Below, one piece after another: positions 1 through 7,166 of a stretch of 59,032 nt of DNA (position 1 is the stretch's first letter; the number at the start of each line of letters is the position of its first letter). Under the pieces are notes generated by a model. The model was not told where the DNA came from. It made no database searches and saw nothing but the letters and a program-made list of their open reading frames with translations. The DNA is from Clostridia bacterium (GTDB taxonomy: Bacteria; Bacillota; Clostridia; Oscillospirales; Acutalibacteraceae), in NCBI GenBank assembly GCA_017431035.1, contig JAFRLW010000039.1:1-59032 (forward strand), in the 5' to 3' direction. The position numbers and the translations under genes are program-made.

Positions 1-196
1 ATTGTATCTCAACACTCTCGTGTTACGATCCTTTGACTCTCAAATGCTAGCGCATTTCTTTGTCCTGTGATTTAATGATTTCTCATAAGAATCTTTGGGT
101 CCTTATTAAGTCGTCGTTGTTTAATTTTCAAGGTCCGTCTTATACCTAAATACTTCCGCATTTCAGCATATTTTTTTGCACCCTCCTCGAGGGCGC
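1..196 (-). other. rRNA operon 5' leader (partial)
   Basis: Read on the minus strand, this stretch lies directly downstream of a very strong promoter and contains the block CCTTGAAAATTAAACAA, the boxA-like leader sequence commonly found before 16S rRNA in Clostridia. A small AACAC-GAGA-GTGTT hairpin lies close to the left edge. No 16S sequence itself is visible, so the rRNA gene should begin just outside the window. This is inferred from the promoter and leader; an ordinary mRNA leader is less likely. Confidence 0.6.
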
Positions 197-202
197 CCGA
201 TT

Positions 203-232
203 ATAATAACACATCTAATCGTTCTTTGTCAA
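203..232 (-). promoter_or_regulatory. Strong SigA promoter, probable rRNA promoter
   Basis: On the minus strand a perfect -35 TTGACA (227-232) is followed after 17-18 bases by the AT-rich -10 TTATTATAAT. Transcription runs towards the left edge, away from the glycosyltransferase gene. A GC-rich segment around 181-200 (GGGCGCCCTCGAGG on the minus strand) lies at the expected start of the transcript. Confidence 0.75.
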
Positions 233-316
233 TAGATTTTTGTAATTTTTTTTGATATTTTTTTTGATAAAAAAATATACACAACATTTAGTATATTGTG
301 TGGAAATGAAGCACAA

Positions 317-354
317 CAAAAAAAGAAAAAAGAGGTACGAAACATACCCCTTTA
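317..354 (-). terminator. Terminator of the glycosyltransferase gene
   Basis: On the minus strand AGGGGTATG-TTT-CGTACCTCT forms a short stem with G-U pairs, followed by a T-rich run (TTTTTTCTTTTTTTG). It lies about 30 bases beyond the stop codon of the glycosyltransferase gene. Confidence 0.65.
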
Positions 355-380
355 TATATATTTATATGTGTTTTATTTGA

Positions 381-1322
381 TTATACTTCTTCTTCAATAA
401 TATATTTAGGTCTATGTTTTGTTTCAAGATATATTTTTCCTATATATTCACCTATTACACCAAGGGACAAAAGTTGTATTCCGCCAAGGAAGCAAATGAT
501 AGCGGTCATAGACGCCCAGCCGGGAACGGTGAGTCCAAGTATAGCTCTAACCACCGACCAAACTATACCGACAATACTTGCAACCGATACGGTTATACCA
601 AGTCCTGTTATATATCTAATCGGTTTTGTGGAAAAGCCGGTTATACCGTTGACGGCAAGTTTTATCATTTTAGAAAGCGGATATTTTGTTTTACCGGCAA
701 GACGCTTATTCCTTTTATATAAAACGGTGGTGGATTTGAAACCGACAAGCGGTACAAGACCCCGAAGATAGATGTTAACCTCATCAAAGGAGAGCAGCGC
801 CTTTACCGCTCGGCTTGACATCAGGCGGTAATCGGCGTGGTCATAGACCGTTTCCACCCCGAAAAAGCGCATAAGTTTATAAAAAAATCTGGCGGATAAT
901 CTCTTGAAGGAAGAGTCGGTATCTCTTGAAGAGCGGACACCGTAAACTATGTCGCAACCGTCAAGATATGCTTTTATCATATCGTCTATCGCACCGGGGT
1001 CATCCTGTCCGTCACAGTCGGCGGTAATAGTGAGGTCACATTTATCTGCGGCGTAATTAAGTCCGGCAACGAGGGCGTTTTGGTGACCACGGTTGCGGCT
1101 TAGTTTTACACCTTTTACATAGTCGCATTTTTTAGAAAACTCTTTTATAATCTCCCAAGAGCTGTCTTTGCTTCCGTCATCTACAAAAACAAGGCGACTT
1201 TTATTACTTACATAAGAACGGCCTATAAGGTCACTCAGTTTTTCGCAAAAGGCAGGAATAGAAACGGGCAAGACCTCTTCCTCATTATAAACAGGTATTA
1301 TAATATATAAAGTTTTATCCAT
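381..1322 (-). CDS. GtrB/DPM1-like family 2 glycosyltransferase, membrane-anchored
   Basis: A 313-residue protein with an N-terminal GT-A fold: the start IIIPVYNEEE is typical, VDDGS lies at 48-51, and the metal-binding DCD is at 102-104. Two hydrophobic segments near 235-260 and 270-292 precede the GEYIGKIYLE.. RP tail typical of bactoprenol glucosyltransferases (GtrB, YkcC, YfdH). Such enzymes move a sugar from a nucleotide donor to undecaprenyl phosphate on the inner membrane face for later use on cell-surface polymers. The gene has its own promoter (TTGACA-18-TATACT, 1350-1379) overlapping the end of sigF, so it is not simply part of the spoIIA operon. The ATG at 1322 has AAGGCGG upstream. 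The exact sugar and acceptor cannot be read from the sequence. Confidence 0.88.
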   Translation of the reverse strand: MDKTLYIIIPVYNEEEVLPVSIPAFCEKLSDLIGRSYVSNKSRLVFVDDGSKDSSWEIIKEFSKKCDYVKGVKLSRNRGHQNALVAGLNYAADKCDLTITADCDGQDDPGAIDDMIKAYLDGCDIVYGVRSSRDTDSSFKRLSARFFYKLMRFFGVETVYDHADYRLMSSRAVKALLSFDEVNIYLRGLVPLVGFKSTTVLYKRNKRLAGKTKYPLSKMIKLAVNGITGFSTKPIRYITGLGITVSVASIVGIVWSVVRAILGLTVPGWASMTAIICFLGGIQLLSLGVIGEYIGKIYLETKHRPKYIIEEEV

Positions 1323-1349
1323 AAAGCACCGCCTTTAACCTTTTATAAA

Positions 1350-1379
1350 AGTATACATTATATATATTTTATTTGTCAA
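1350..1379 (-). promoter_or_regulatory. Promoter of the glycosyltransferase gene
   Basis: On the minus strand -35 TTGACA (1374-1379) and -10 TATACT (1350-1355) are 18 bases apart. The -35 box overlaps the stop codon region of sigF. Confidence 0.7.
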
Positions 1380-2047
1380 GAAGCGTTGCCCATAATAGCC
1401 CTCATTTTGAGAAGTATTTTCCGTTCTTTTCTTGATATTTGAACCTGCGTCATATTGAGTTTTTCCGCCGTTTCTTTTTGGGTCAAAAACTTAAAGTACC
1501 TTAGTTCTATAATCTTAGCCTCATCATCGGAGAGTTTTTTAAGCGTATCCTCTATTGTGAGTTTATCGATAAGATTATCGGTATAGCCGTTATCTTTTAC
1601 ATCGTTTTGGATATCTCCGTTCTCACTGTCCTCATAGGTGAGCGAGACAGTAGGGCGAAGGGCGGTCACGGCGAGAACTGCCGTTTCGGTTTCGACGCCG
1701 AGCGCTTCGGCTATTTCATTAGTTGTAGGCTCCCTGCCGAGTTTGAGTTCAAGTTTTTGTTTTGCCTTTTGCATTTTTAGATATAGTTCTTTAAGGCTTC
1801 TTGAAACCTTTATACTGCCGCCGTCACGAAACAAACGTTTCAGTTCGCCTAAAATCACCGGTACGGCATAGGTTGAAAAAGAAAAGCCACGATTTGTATC
1901 AAAATTATCCGCCGCTTTGACAAGTCCCATACAACCGGTACTGAAAAGGTCATCATACTCGATACCCTTGCCGACAAATCTTTTGCAAAGGGAGTGAACA
2001 AGCGGAAGATTATTTTCGATAAACTCATCCCTTGTTTTGTTATCCAT
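1376..2047 (-). CDS. sigF: Forespore sigma factor SigF
   Basis: A 223-residue sigma-70 family protein. Region 2 (about 10-85) contains the IEYDDLFSTGCMGLVKA core-binding helix and the -10 recognition segment FSTYAVPVILGELKRLFRD, very close to B. subtilis SigF. Region 4 (about 160-215) holds the helix-turn-helix TQKETAEKLNMTQVQISRKE. SigF directs the first forespore-specific transcription after asymmetric septation and is held inactive by SpoIIAB. The start codon overlaps the end of spoIIAB by a few bases, the usual spoIIA operon layout and a sign of translational coupling. It is full length with no anomalies. It is the clearest evidence that the organism belongs to a spore-forming lineage. 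Confidence 0.97.
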   Translation of the reverse strand: MDNKTRDEFIENNLPLVHSLCKRFVGKGIEYDDLFSTGCMGLVKAADNFDTNRGFSFSTYAVPVILGELKRLFRDGGSIKVSRSLKELYLKMQKAKQKLELKLGREPTTNEIAEALGVETETAVLAVTALRPTVSLTYEDSENGDIQNDVKDNGYTDNLIDKLTIEDTLKKLSDDEAKIIELRYFKFLTQKETAEKLNMTQVQISRKERKILLKMRAIMGNAS

Positions 2048-2483
2048 TTATTCTGTAGCGAGGCATAATTTTTTTATAAATGGTGACCGTAGTCCCCTTG
2101 CCAACCTTTGAAGAAACTCTTATTTTATCTGAAAAAGACTGCATTACCGCAAAGCCGAGCCCTGCTCTCTCGCCGCCTATGGTTGAATAGAGGGGCTCCA
2201 TAGCCTGTTTTATATCAGGTATTCCGCAACCTTTATCTTTTATTCTGATTTTCACAACGTCATCCTCAATTATTTCACAGTATATGTATACTTGTCCGAC
2301 CCCCGATTTATAGGCGTGAACTATACAATTTGTGACCGCTTCGCTGACTGAAGTTTTTATATCGTTTATTTCCTCAAGTGTGGGGTCAAGACCTGCCGCA
2401 AACGCCGCAACGGCGCCACGGGCAAAGCCCTCGTTTGCGGAGAGGGCGGGAAAGGACAAACTGAACTTATTTTTTACCTGCAT
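2040..2483 (-). CDS. spoIIAB: Anti-sigma-F factor / protein kinase SpoIIAB
   Basis: A GHKL-fold serine kinase of about 147 residues. The opening FSLSFPALSANEGFARGAVAAF matches the family, and the ATP-site boxes are visible: N-box SEAVTNCIVHAY, G1 DKGCGI and G2 GLGFAV. It binds and inhibits SigF and phosphorylates SpoIIAA on serine. The ATG at 2483 is chosen because AGGTGA lies five bases upstream. A GTG at 2492 that overlaps the spoIIAA stop would add three residues. It is the middle gene of the three-gene spoIIA operon. Confidence 0.95.
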   Translation of the reverse strand: MQVKNKFSLSFPALSANEGFARGAVAAFAAGLDPTLEEINDIKTSVSEAVTNCIVHAYKSGVGQVYIYCEIIEDDVVKIRIKDKGCGIPDIKQAMEPLYSTIGGERAGLGFAVMQSFSDKIRVSSKVGKGTTVTIYKKIMPRYRING

Positions 2484-2488
2484 TTCTA

Positions 2489-2821
2489 TCACCTGTAACT
2501 TTCTTCTTCCCTTACGGGATCCATAGTTGCTATGCGCTCAATACCGCTTATATGCATAAGTTTATGAATATAGGGCGACGGGTTGCTGATATGGACCTTT
2601 CCGCCCTGTTTTGAAATGTTGCGATACCTGCCCATTACAAGTCCGATACCCGAACTATCCATAAACGTGACCCCTGCAAAATCAAGCACCAAAAGATTTG
2701 GCATAGCGCTGTTTGCGGCGTCGTCTATTGCTTTTCTGATACTTCCGGCGGAGTGATGATCTATTTCACCCGAAATTGAGCAATAGAGCACCTCTCCTTT
2801 ATTTGATATTTTTACCGACAT
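2489..2821 (-). CDS. spoIIAA: Anti-anti-sigma factor SpoIIAA
   Basis: A 110-residue STAS-domain protein. The phosphorylation site lies in FMDSSGIGL (Ser56-Ser57, matching the phosphorylated serine of B. subtilis SpoIIAA). When dephosphorylated by SpoIIE it releases SigF from SpoIIAB. The start at 2821 is preceded by AAGGAG. The open frame continues 15 codons upstream, but that part runs through a hairpin and is unlikely to be translated. First gene of spoIIAA-spoIIAB-sigF, with a stop-start overlap to the next gene. Expression would be expected to depend on Spo0A and SigH, but no convincing SigH promoter is seen. Confidence 0.94.
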   Translation of the reverse strand: MSVKISNKGEVLYCSISGEIDHHSAGSIRKAIDDAANSAMPNLLVLDFAGVTFMDSSGIGLVMGRYRNISKQGGKVHISNPSPYIHKLMHISGIERIATMDPVREEESYR

Positions 2822-2836
2822 ATATTTTCTCCTTAT

Positions 2837-2876
2837 AAAAAAATAAACCCGTATAACTAAAAACATTATACGGGTA
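2837..2876 (-). terminator. Hairpin between folC and spoIIAA
   Basis: On the minus strand a perfect 10-bp stem, ACCCGTATAA / TTATACGGGT (2847-2856 and 2866-2875), is followed by TTATTTTTTTA. It has all the marks of an intrinsic terminator for folC. It ends fewer than 20 bases before the spoIIAA start, so little room remains for a separate spoIIA promoter. Confidence 0.8.
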
Positions 2877-2899
2877 TATTTATTATTATTTTGTCAGTT

Positions 2900-4117
2900 T
2901 CAGTTGTCAAAGTTTAGAATATTAAGCACATTTGCGGCAAGGTACAAAGAGCCGAAAACAAGCACCGGTTTATTATAGGAAATGGCAAGTTCTATCCCCT
3001 CTTTAATACTCCCTGCACACTCTGTATTTTTTATATACTTTTTCGCCGTTTTTTCAAGTTCTTCCGGCAAAAGCGCACGCAAAGTGTTATTTGGTTTTAC
3101 GAGTATCGCTTTGTCTAAAAGCGGAGAAACGGTTTTTAGTATGCCGTCATAGTCTTTATCTTTCATAAAACCCGTGACTGCGGTAAATCCGCTATAATCC
3201 GAAAGCGCTTGTCTTAGGGCGAGAGCGCCGTCGATATTATGAGCGCCGTCGACAATTACAAGCGGGTTTTTTGAGATCACCTGAAGTCTTGCCGGCATAA
3301 AAGCGCCTAAAAGTCCTTTTTTTATCGCATCAGGGGTAACAGCAAGTCCGCTGTTTTCTAAAATCTCTATTGCGACAAGGGCATTTTCTATTTGGTGAGG
3401 TCCGCCCATTTTCGTTTTATACTCTATTCCTTTATATATAAAGCGGTTACCAAGCGGAGATATCTCTTTGGGTTTCAAGAGCGACTGATCGGGAACAACA
3501 AGTTTTTTTGAACTGTTTTTGATAATACAAAGCGCAGCCTTTGGTTGCGAAAAAGAAGTGACGGTTATATCATTATTTATTATTCCGCATTTTTCGGCGG
3601 CGATTTGTTCAACCGTAGTGCCTAAAACGGCGGCGTGGTCAATACCGATTTTAGTAATGGCGGTGACTATTTTTTTATCCGCCGTGTTGGTTGCGTCAAA
3701 CCTACCGCCAAGTCCTGTTTCAAGCACGGCAACCTCTATTTTTTTATCGTTAAAAAACATAACCGCCATAATATACAAAAAGTCAAACATAGAAAGTTCT
3801 AAACCTTTTGACTTTATGATTTTTGTATATCTTAAAAAGTCGGTTCGAGAGATTATTTTGCCGTTTGCCGATATGCGTTCTCTGATATCAAACATATCAG
3901 GCGAGGTAAACAGGGCCGCTTTTATATTTGAATACAGCAAAGCGTTATAAACATAAGAGGATACAGAGCCTTTTCCGTTTGTTCCGGCGATATGTATAAC
4001 ACGAAAATTATTCTTTTGTCCTAAAGCATCAAGGGCTTTTTTTACTCTTGTTATATCGGTTGATTTAGTACTTAGCCCCAAACTTTTTACGTATTCTACC
4101 GCTTGTGAAAAGTTCAT
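2900..4117 (-). CDS. folC: Bifunctional folylpolyglutamate/dihydrofolate synthase
   Basis: A 405-residue Mur-ligase-fold enzyme. The ATP-binding P-loop GTNGKGS is at 45-51, and the family signature ETGLGGRFDATN follows in the middle of the protein, with a C-terminal glutamate-ligase domain (VDGAHN). It adds glutamate residues to folates, and in bacteria often also makes dihydrofolate from dihydropteroate. The start at 4117 has AGGAG upstream (TTTTTAGGAGATTTTATG). It lies downstream of valS on the same strand, an order often seen in Clostridia, but a terminator and a structured element separate the two. Length and motifs are ordinary. Confidence 0.95.
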   Translation of the reverse strand: MNFSQAVEYVKSLGLSTKSTDITRVKKALDALGQKNNFRVIHIAGTNGKGSVSSYVYNALLYSNIKAALFTSPDMFDIRERISANGKIISRTDFLRYTKIIKSKGLELSMFDFLYIMAVMFFNDKKIEVAVLETGLGGRFDATNTADKKIVTAITKIGIDHAAVLGTTVEQIAAEKCGIINNDITVTSFSQPKAALCIIKNSSKKLVVPDQSLLKPKEISPLGNRFIYKGIEYKTKMGGPHQIENALVAIEILENSGLAVTPDAIKKGLLGAFMPARLQVISKNPLVIVDGAHNIDGALALRQALSDYSGFTAVTGFMKDKDYDGILKTVSPLLDKAILVKPNNTLRALLPEELEKTAKKYIKNTECAGSIKEGIELAISYNKPVLVFGSLYLAANVLNILNFDN

Positions 4118-4258
4118 AAAATCTCCTAAAAATTAACAGGAATTATAATTTTTTATTTGCAAATACTTTTTATAGGGCGATAAGGAACGGAAAATGAGTG
4201 TATGTAAGTAGAGAATAATCGTTTTGCCGTATATTGCCCTAAAGCGTGGATAATCTTT

Positions 4259-4333
4259 CGGCAACTATAAAGATAACACGCTGAATAATTGTCGGGAACC
4301 GCCGACTATATAAGCGTGTTTTAAGAGTTGCCG
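4259..4333 (-). ncRNA. Nested-stem structured element between valS and folC
   Basis: Three pairs of complementary arms are nested inside one another: CGGCAACT/AGTTGCCG (4259-4266, 4326-4333), AACACGCT/AGCGTGTT (4275-4282, 4313-4320) and GTCGG/CCGAC (4291-4295, 4302-4306). This predicts one long interrupted hairpin. The strand is assigned from the flanking minus-strand genes. It matches no riboswitch or sRNA class that I recognise. It may be part of the folC leader, a small RNA, or the relic of a small repeat element. The rest of the 4118-4406 gap contains no gene. Confidence 0.45.
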
Positions 4334-4350
4334 TATAAAACCGCTTAAAC

Positions 4351-4400
4351 AAACCGACAGTCACTTAAATCTTTTTTAAGTAAAAGGGACTGTCGGTTTT
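4351..4400 (-). terminator. valS terminator
   Basis: On the minus strand AACCGACAGTC ... CTGTCGGTT pairs across about 30 bases, with inner complementarity between TTTACTT and AAGT. It is followed by TTTGTTT. It begins immediately after the valS stop codon. Confidence 0.8.
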
Positions 4401-4406
4401 CTTTAG

Positions 4407-7037
4407 TTAAAGTTTATCAAGTTCGGCAAGGTTTTCGTTTATCATTTCTATCTTTTTAAGGGCGCTGCTTAGTCCTTCTTTTTGCTTTTGGATAACTGCC
4501 TTCGGGGCTTTATTTACAAAGTTTTCGTTGTTTAGTTTTTTCTCAAAAAACTCTTTATCCTCTAACGCTTTTTGAAGGTCTTTATTCAGGCGCTCTTTTT
4601 CTGCCGAAACGTCAATCAGTTCACTCATAGGCATAAACACCGTTGCGCTGTCGGTTACTATTCTGACTGCTCCTGCGGTGTTGAAGTTATCACCTATGAT
4701 AACCTCGCTTCCCCACGCCAGACGTTTTATATAGGATTCGCCTGCGGCGAAAACATCCTTATGCTCGGTGGCAATCTCTATAGTGGTCTTTCTGGAGGGC
4801 GGAACGTTCATTTCGCTGCGGCGGTTTCTTATCGCCTTAATTACGTCCATTATTTTGGTGAACTGTTCTTCCTCGGCAGAGAAATTAAACTTGTCGTTTT
4901 CTACGGGGAAAGGACTCACAATCAGCGCCTCTCCCTTATGAGGCATATTTTGCCAAATTTCTTCAGTAATAAAGGGCATAAAGGGATGAAGCAGAGCCAA
5001 AGTATTAGTAAATACATAGGTCAGCACGCTTCTTGCCGTATCGGCGGCGGTTTTATCCTCGCCTTGAAGTCTTGCTTTACATATTTCGATATACCAGTCG
5101 CAGAAAACGTCCCAAATAAAGTCGTATAGTTTTTGTACCGCCATACCGAGTTCGAAGTTTTCGAGATTTTCGGTAACTTCTTTTACAAGAGTATTGTATT
5201 TAGAGAGTATCCATTTATCCTCAATGGCAAAGTTTTCTTCAACTAACGGCAAAACCTTATCGCTATCAAGGTTCATAAGTATAAATCTTGCCGCATTCCA
5301 AACCTTGTTGGCAAAGTTTCTGCTTGCTTCAACACGTTCGGGAATATAGCGCATATCGTTACCGGGACTGTTGCCGGTAGCAAGGGAGAAACGAAGCGCA
5401 TCGGCGCCGTAACTATCGATAACCTCAAGCGGATCAACGCCGTTGCCGAGTGATTTTGACATCTTTCTGCCTTGACTATCCCGTACCAGTCCGTGAATAA
5501 GAACGGTATTAAAGGGAACTTCACCTGTTTGGTCAATGCCGGAGAACATCATACGCATTACCCAAAACGGAATAATATCGTAGCCCGTTACAAGAGTGTT
5601 TGTCGGGTAATAGTGTTCAAAATCGGGCGTTTTATCAGGCCAACCGAGAGTAGAGAAAGGCCAAAGAGCCGAAGAAAACCAGGTATCGAGCGTGTCGGGG
5701 TCTTGCTCTATATTTTTGCTTCCGCAGTGTTTACAAGCGGTGGCGTCCTCACGGGAAACGGTTATTTCACCGCAGTCTTTACAATACCACGCAGGTATTC
5801 TGTGACCCCACCAAAGTTGACGTGAAATACACCAGTCTCTGATATTTTCAAGCCAATGGAAATATATTTTTTCAAATCTTTCGGGTACAAACTTTGTTTC
5901 GCCCTTTTTAACCGCTTCTATTGCCGGAACGGCGAGAGGTTTCATCTTTACAAACCACTGTTTAGAAACCTTAGGCTCTATATTTGTTCCGCAACGGTAG
6001 CAGGTGCCGACATTATGGGTATAATCCTCAACGCTTAAAAGCGCACCCTCCGCTTTCAGATCCTCAACAATAGCCTTTCGTGCGGTGGCGAGATCCATAC
6101 CGGCATATTTCGGATAATCGTCAACAATATGAGCGTCATCGGTGAAGACGTTGATAACCTCAAGATTATGGCGAAGTCCCGCTTCAAAGTCGTTAGGATC
6201 GTGCGCAGGGGTGATTTTTACGGCACCGGTGCCGAAATCCATTTCAACAAACTCATCGGCGATAAGGGGTATTTTTTTATGAAGTATCGGTAAAATCAGT
6301 TCTTTACCCACTTTATCTTTATATCTTTCGTCATCGGGATGAACGGCAACGGCGGTATCGCCGAGCATTGTTTCAGGACGGGTTGTGGCAATTTCTATAT
6401 ATCCGCTGCCGTCGGCAAAAGGATATTTAACATGCCAAAAATGACCTGCCTGCTCTTTATACTCAACCTCTGCATCGGAAATAGAGGTCATACAATGGGG
6501 GCACCAGTTTATGATACGCTCACCACGATAGATAAGTCCACGCTCATAAAGGCGGTTAAAAAACTCACGAACAGCCTTTGAACAACCTTCGTCAAGAGTA
6601 AATCTTTCACGCTCAAAGTCGCAGGAAGAGCCCATTTTTTTGAGTTGTTCTATAATTCTTCCGCCGTAGGTTTTTCTCCACTCCCAAGCACGCTCTAAAA
6701 AGCCCTCTCGACCGATATCCTCTTTGGTTATGCCCTCTTTGCGCATAGCCTCAACGATTTTTGCCTCTGTGGCTATCGAGGCGTGGTCGGTGCCGGGAAG
6801 CCAAAGGGTATCAAACCCCTGCATGCGCTTAAAGCGGATAAGAATATCCTGAAGAGTATTATCAAGGGCGTGTCCCATATGTAACTGACCGGTTATATTC
6901 GGTGGAGGGATAACTATTGTATAGGTTTTCTTTCCCTCTTCCCTTTTAGCGTGGAAATACCTTTTTTCAGTCCACATTTTATATATTCTGTTTTCAATTT
7001 CTTTTGGATCATACTGTTTTGATAGTGATGTATCCAT
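4407..7037 (-). CDS. valS: Valyl-tRNA synthetase
   Basis: An 876-residue class I aminoacyl-tRNA synthetase that charges tRNA-Val. The HIGH-type motif is HMGH in PPPNITGQLHMGHAL (about 46-60), and KMSKS occurs in GRKMSKSLGNG near residue 525. The CP1 editing domain lies between them and clears mischarged threonine. A CxxC-type zinc site (WCPHC; CGTNIEPKVSKQW) is present. The C-terminal 65 residues form the coiled-coil arm typical of ValRS. Length is normal. The short upstream region (7038-7166) leaves no room for a full T-box leader. A weak promoter (TTGTCC-16-TATATA on the minus strand) is possible there. Confidence 0.97.
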   Translation of the reverse strand: MDTSLSKQYDPKEIENRIYKMWTEKRYFHAKREEGKKTYTIVIPPPNITGQLHMGHALDNTLQDILIRFKRMQGFDTLWLPGTDHASIATEAKIVEAMRKEGITKEDIGREGFLERAWEWRKTYGGRIIEQLKKMGSSCDFERERFTLDEGCSKAVREFFNRLYERGLIYRGERIINWCPHCMTSISDAEVEYKEQAGHFWHVKYPFADGSGYIEIATTRPETMLGDTAVAVHPDDERYKDKVGKELILPILHKKIPLIADEFVEMDFGTGAVKITPAHDPNDFEAGLRHNLEVINVFTDDAHIVDDYPKYAGMDLATARKAIVEDLKAEGALLSVEDYTHNVGTCYRCGTNIEPKVSKQWFVKMKPLAVPAIEAVKKGETKFVPERFEKIYFHWLENIRDWCISRQLWWGHRIPAWYCKDCGEITVSREDATACKHCGSKNIEQDPDTLDTWFSSALWPFSTLGWPDKTPDFEHYYPTNTLVTGYDIIPFWVMRMMFSGIDQTGEVPFNTVLIHGLVRDSQGRKMSKSLGNGVDPLEVIDSYGADALRFSLATGNSPGNDMRYIPERVEASRNFANKVWNAARFILMNLDSDKVLPLVEENFAIEDKWILSKYNTLVKEVTENLENFELGMAVQKLYDFIWDVFCDWYIEICKARLQGEDKTAADTARSVLTYVFTNTLALLHPFMPFITEEIWQNMPHKGEALIVSPFPVENDKFNFSAEEEQFTKIMDVIKAIRNRRSEMNVPPSRKTTIEIATEHKDVFAAGESYIKRLAWGSEVIIGDNFNTAGAVRIVTDSATVFMPMSELIDVSAEKERLNKDLQKALEDKEFFEKKLNNENFVNKAPKAVIQKQKEGLSSALKKIEMINENLAELDKL

Positions 7038-7138
7038 TATTTATCAACTCCAAGTTGTATGTTTTGAATAATATCGGTTTTAGCGTATATAATAAGTATA
7101 TCAGCCGGGACAAAAAGCGTTTGTTGTTCGGGCTGTCG

Positions 7139-7158
7139 GCCGACCCTTTCGGGTCGGC
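7139..7158. terminator. Perfect hairpin between parC and valS
   Basis: GCCGACCC-TTTC-GGGTCGGC is a perfect 8-bp stem with a four-base loop, 9 bases from the parC stop codon. On the minus strand, the direction of parC, no T-run follows. On the plus strand TTTCCTT follows. It probably protects or ends the parC message, but it is not a textbook terminator for that strand. Confidence 0.45.
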
Positions 7159-7166
7159 TTTCCTTA

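Noticed and set aside
4118..4406. THF riboswitch upstream of folC
   Set aside because: The conserved GGAGAGUAG and related blocks are absent; the nested arms do not match the known fold.
7038..7166. T-box riboswitch before valS
   Set aside because: The gap is only about 130 bases, has no specifier-loop or T-box consensus, and contains only a perfect hairpin nearer to parC.
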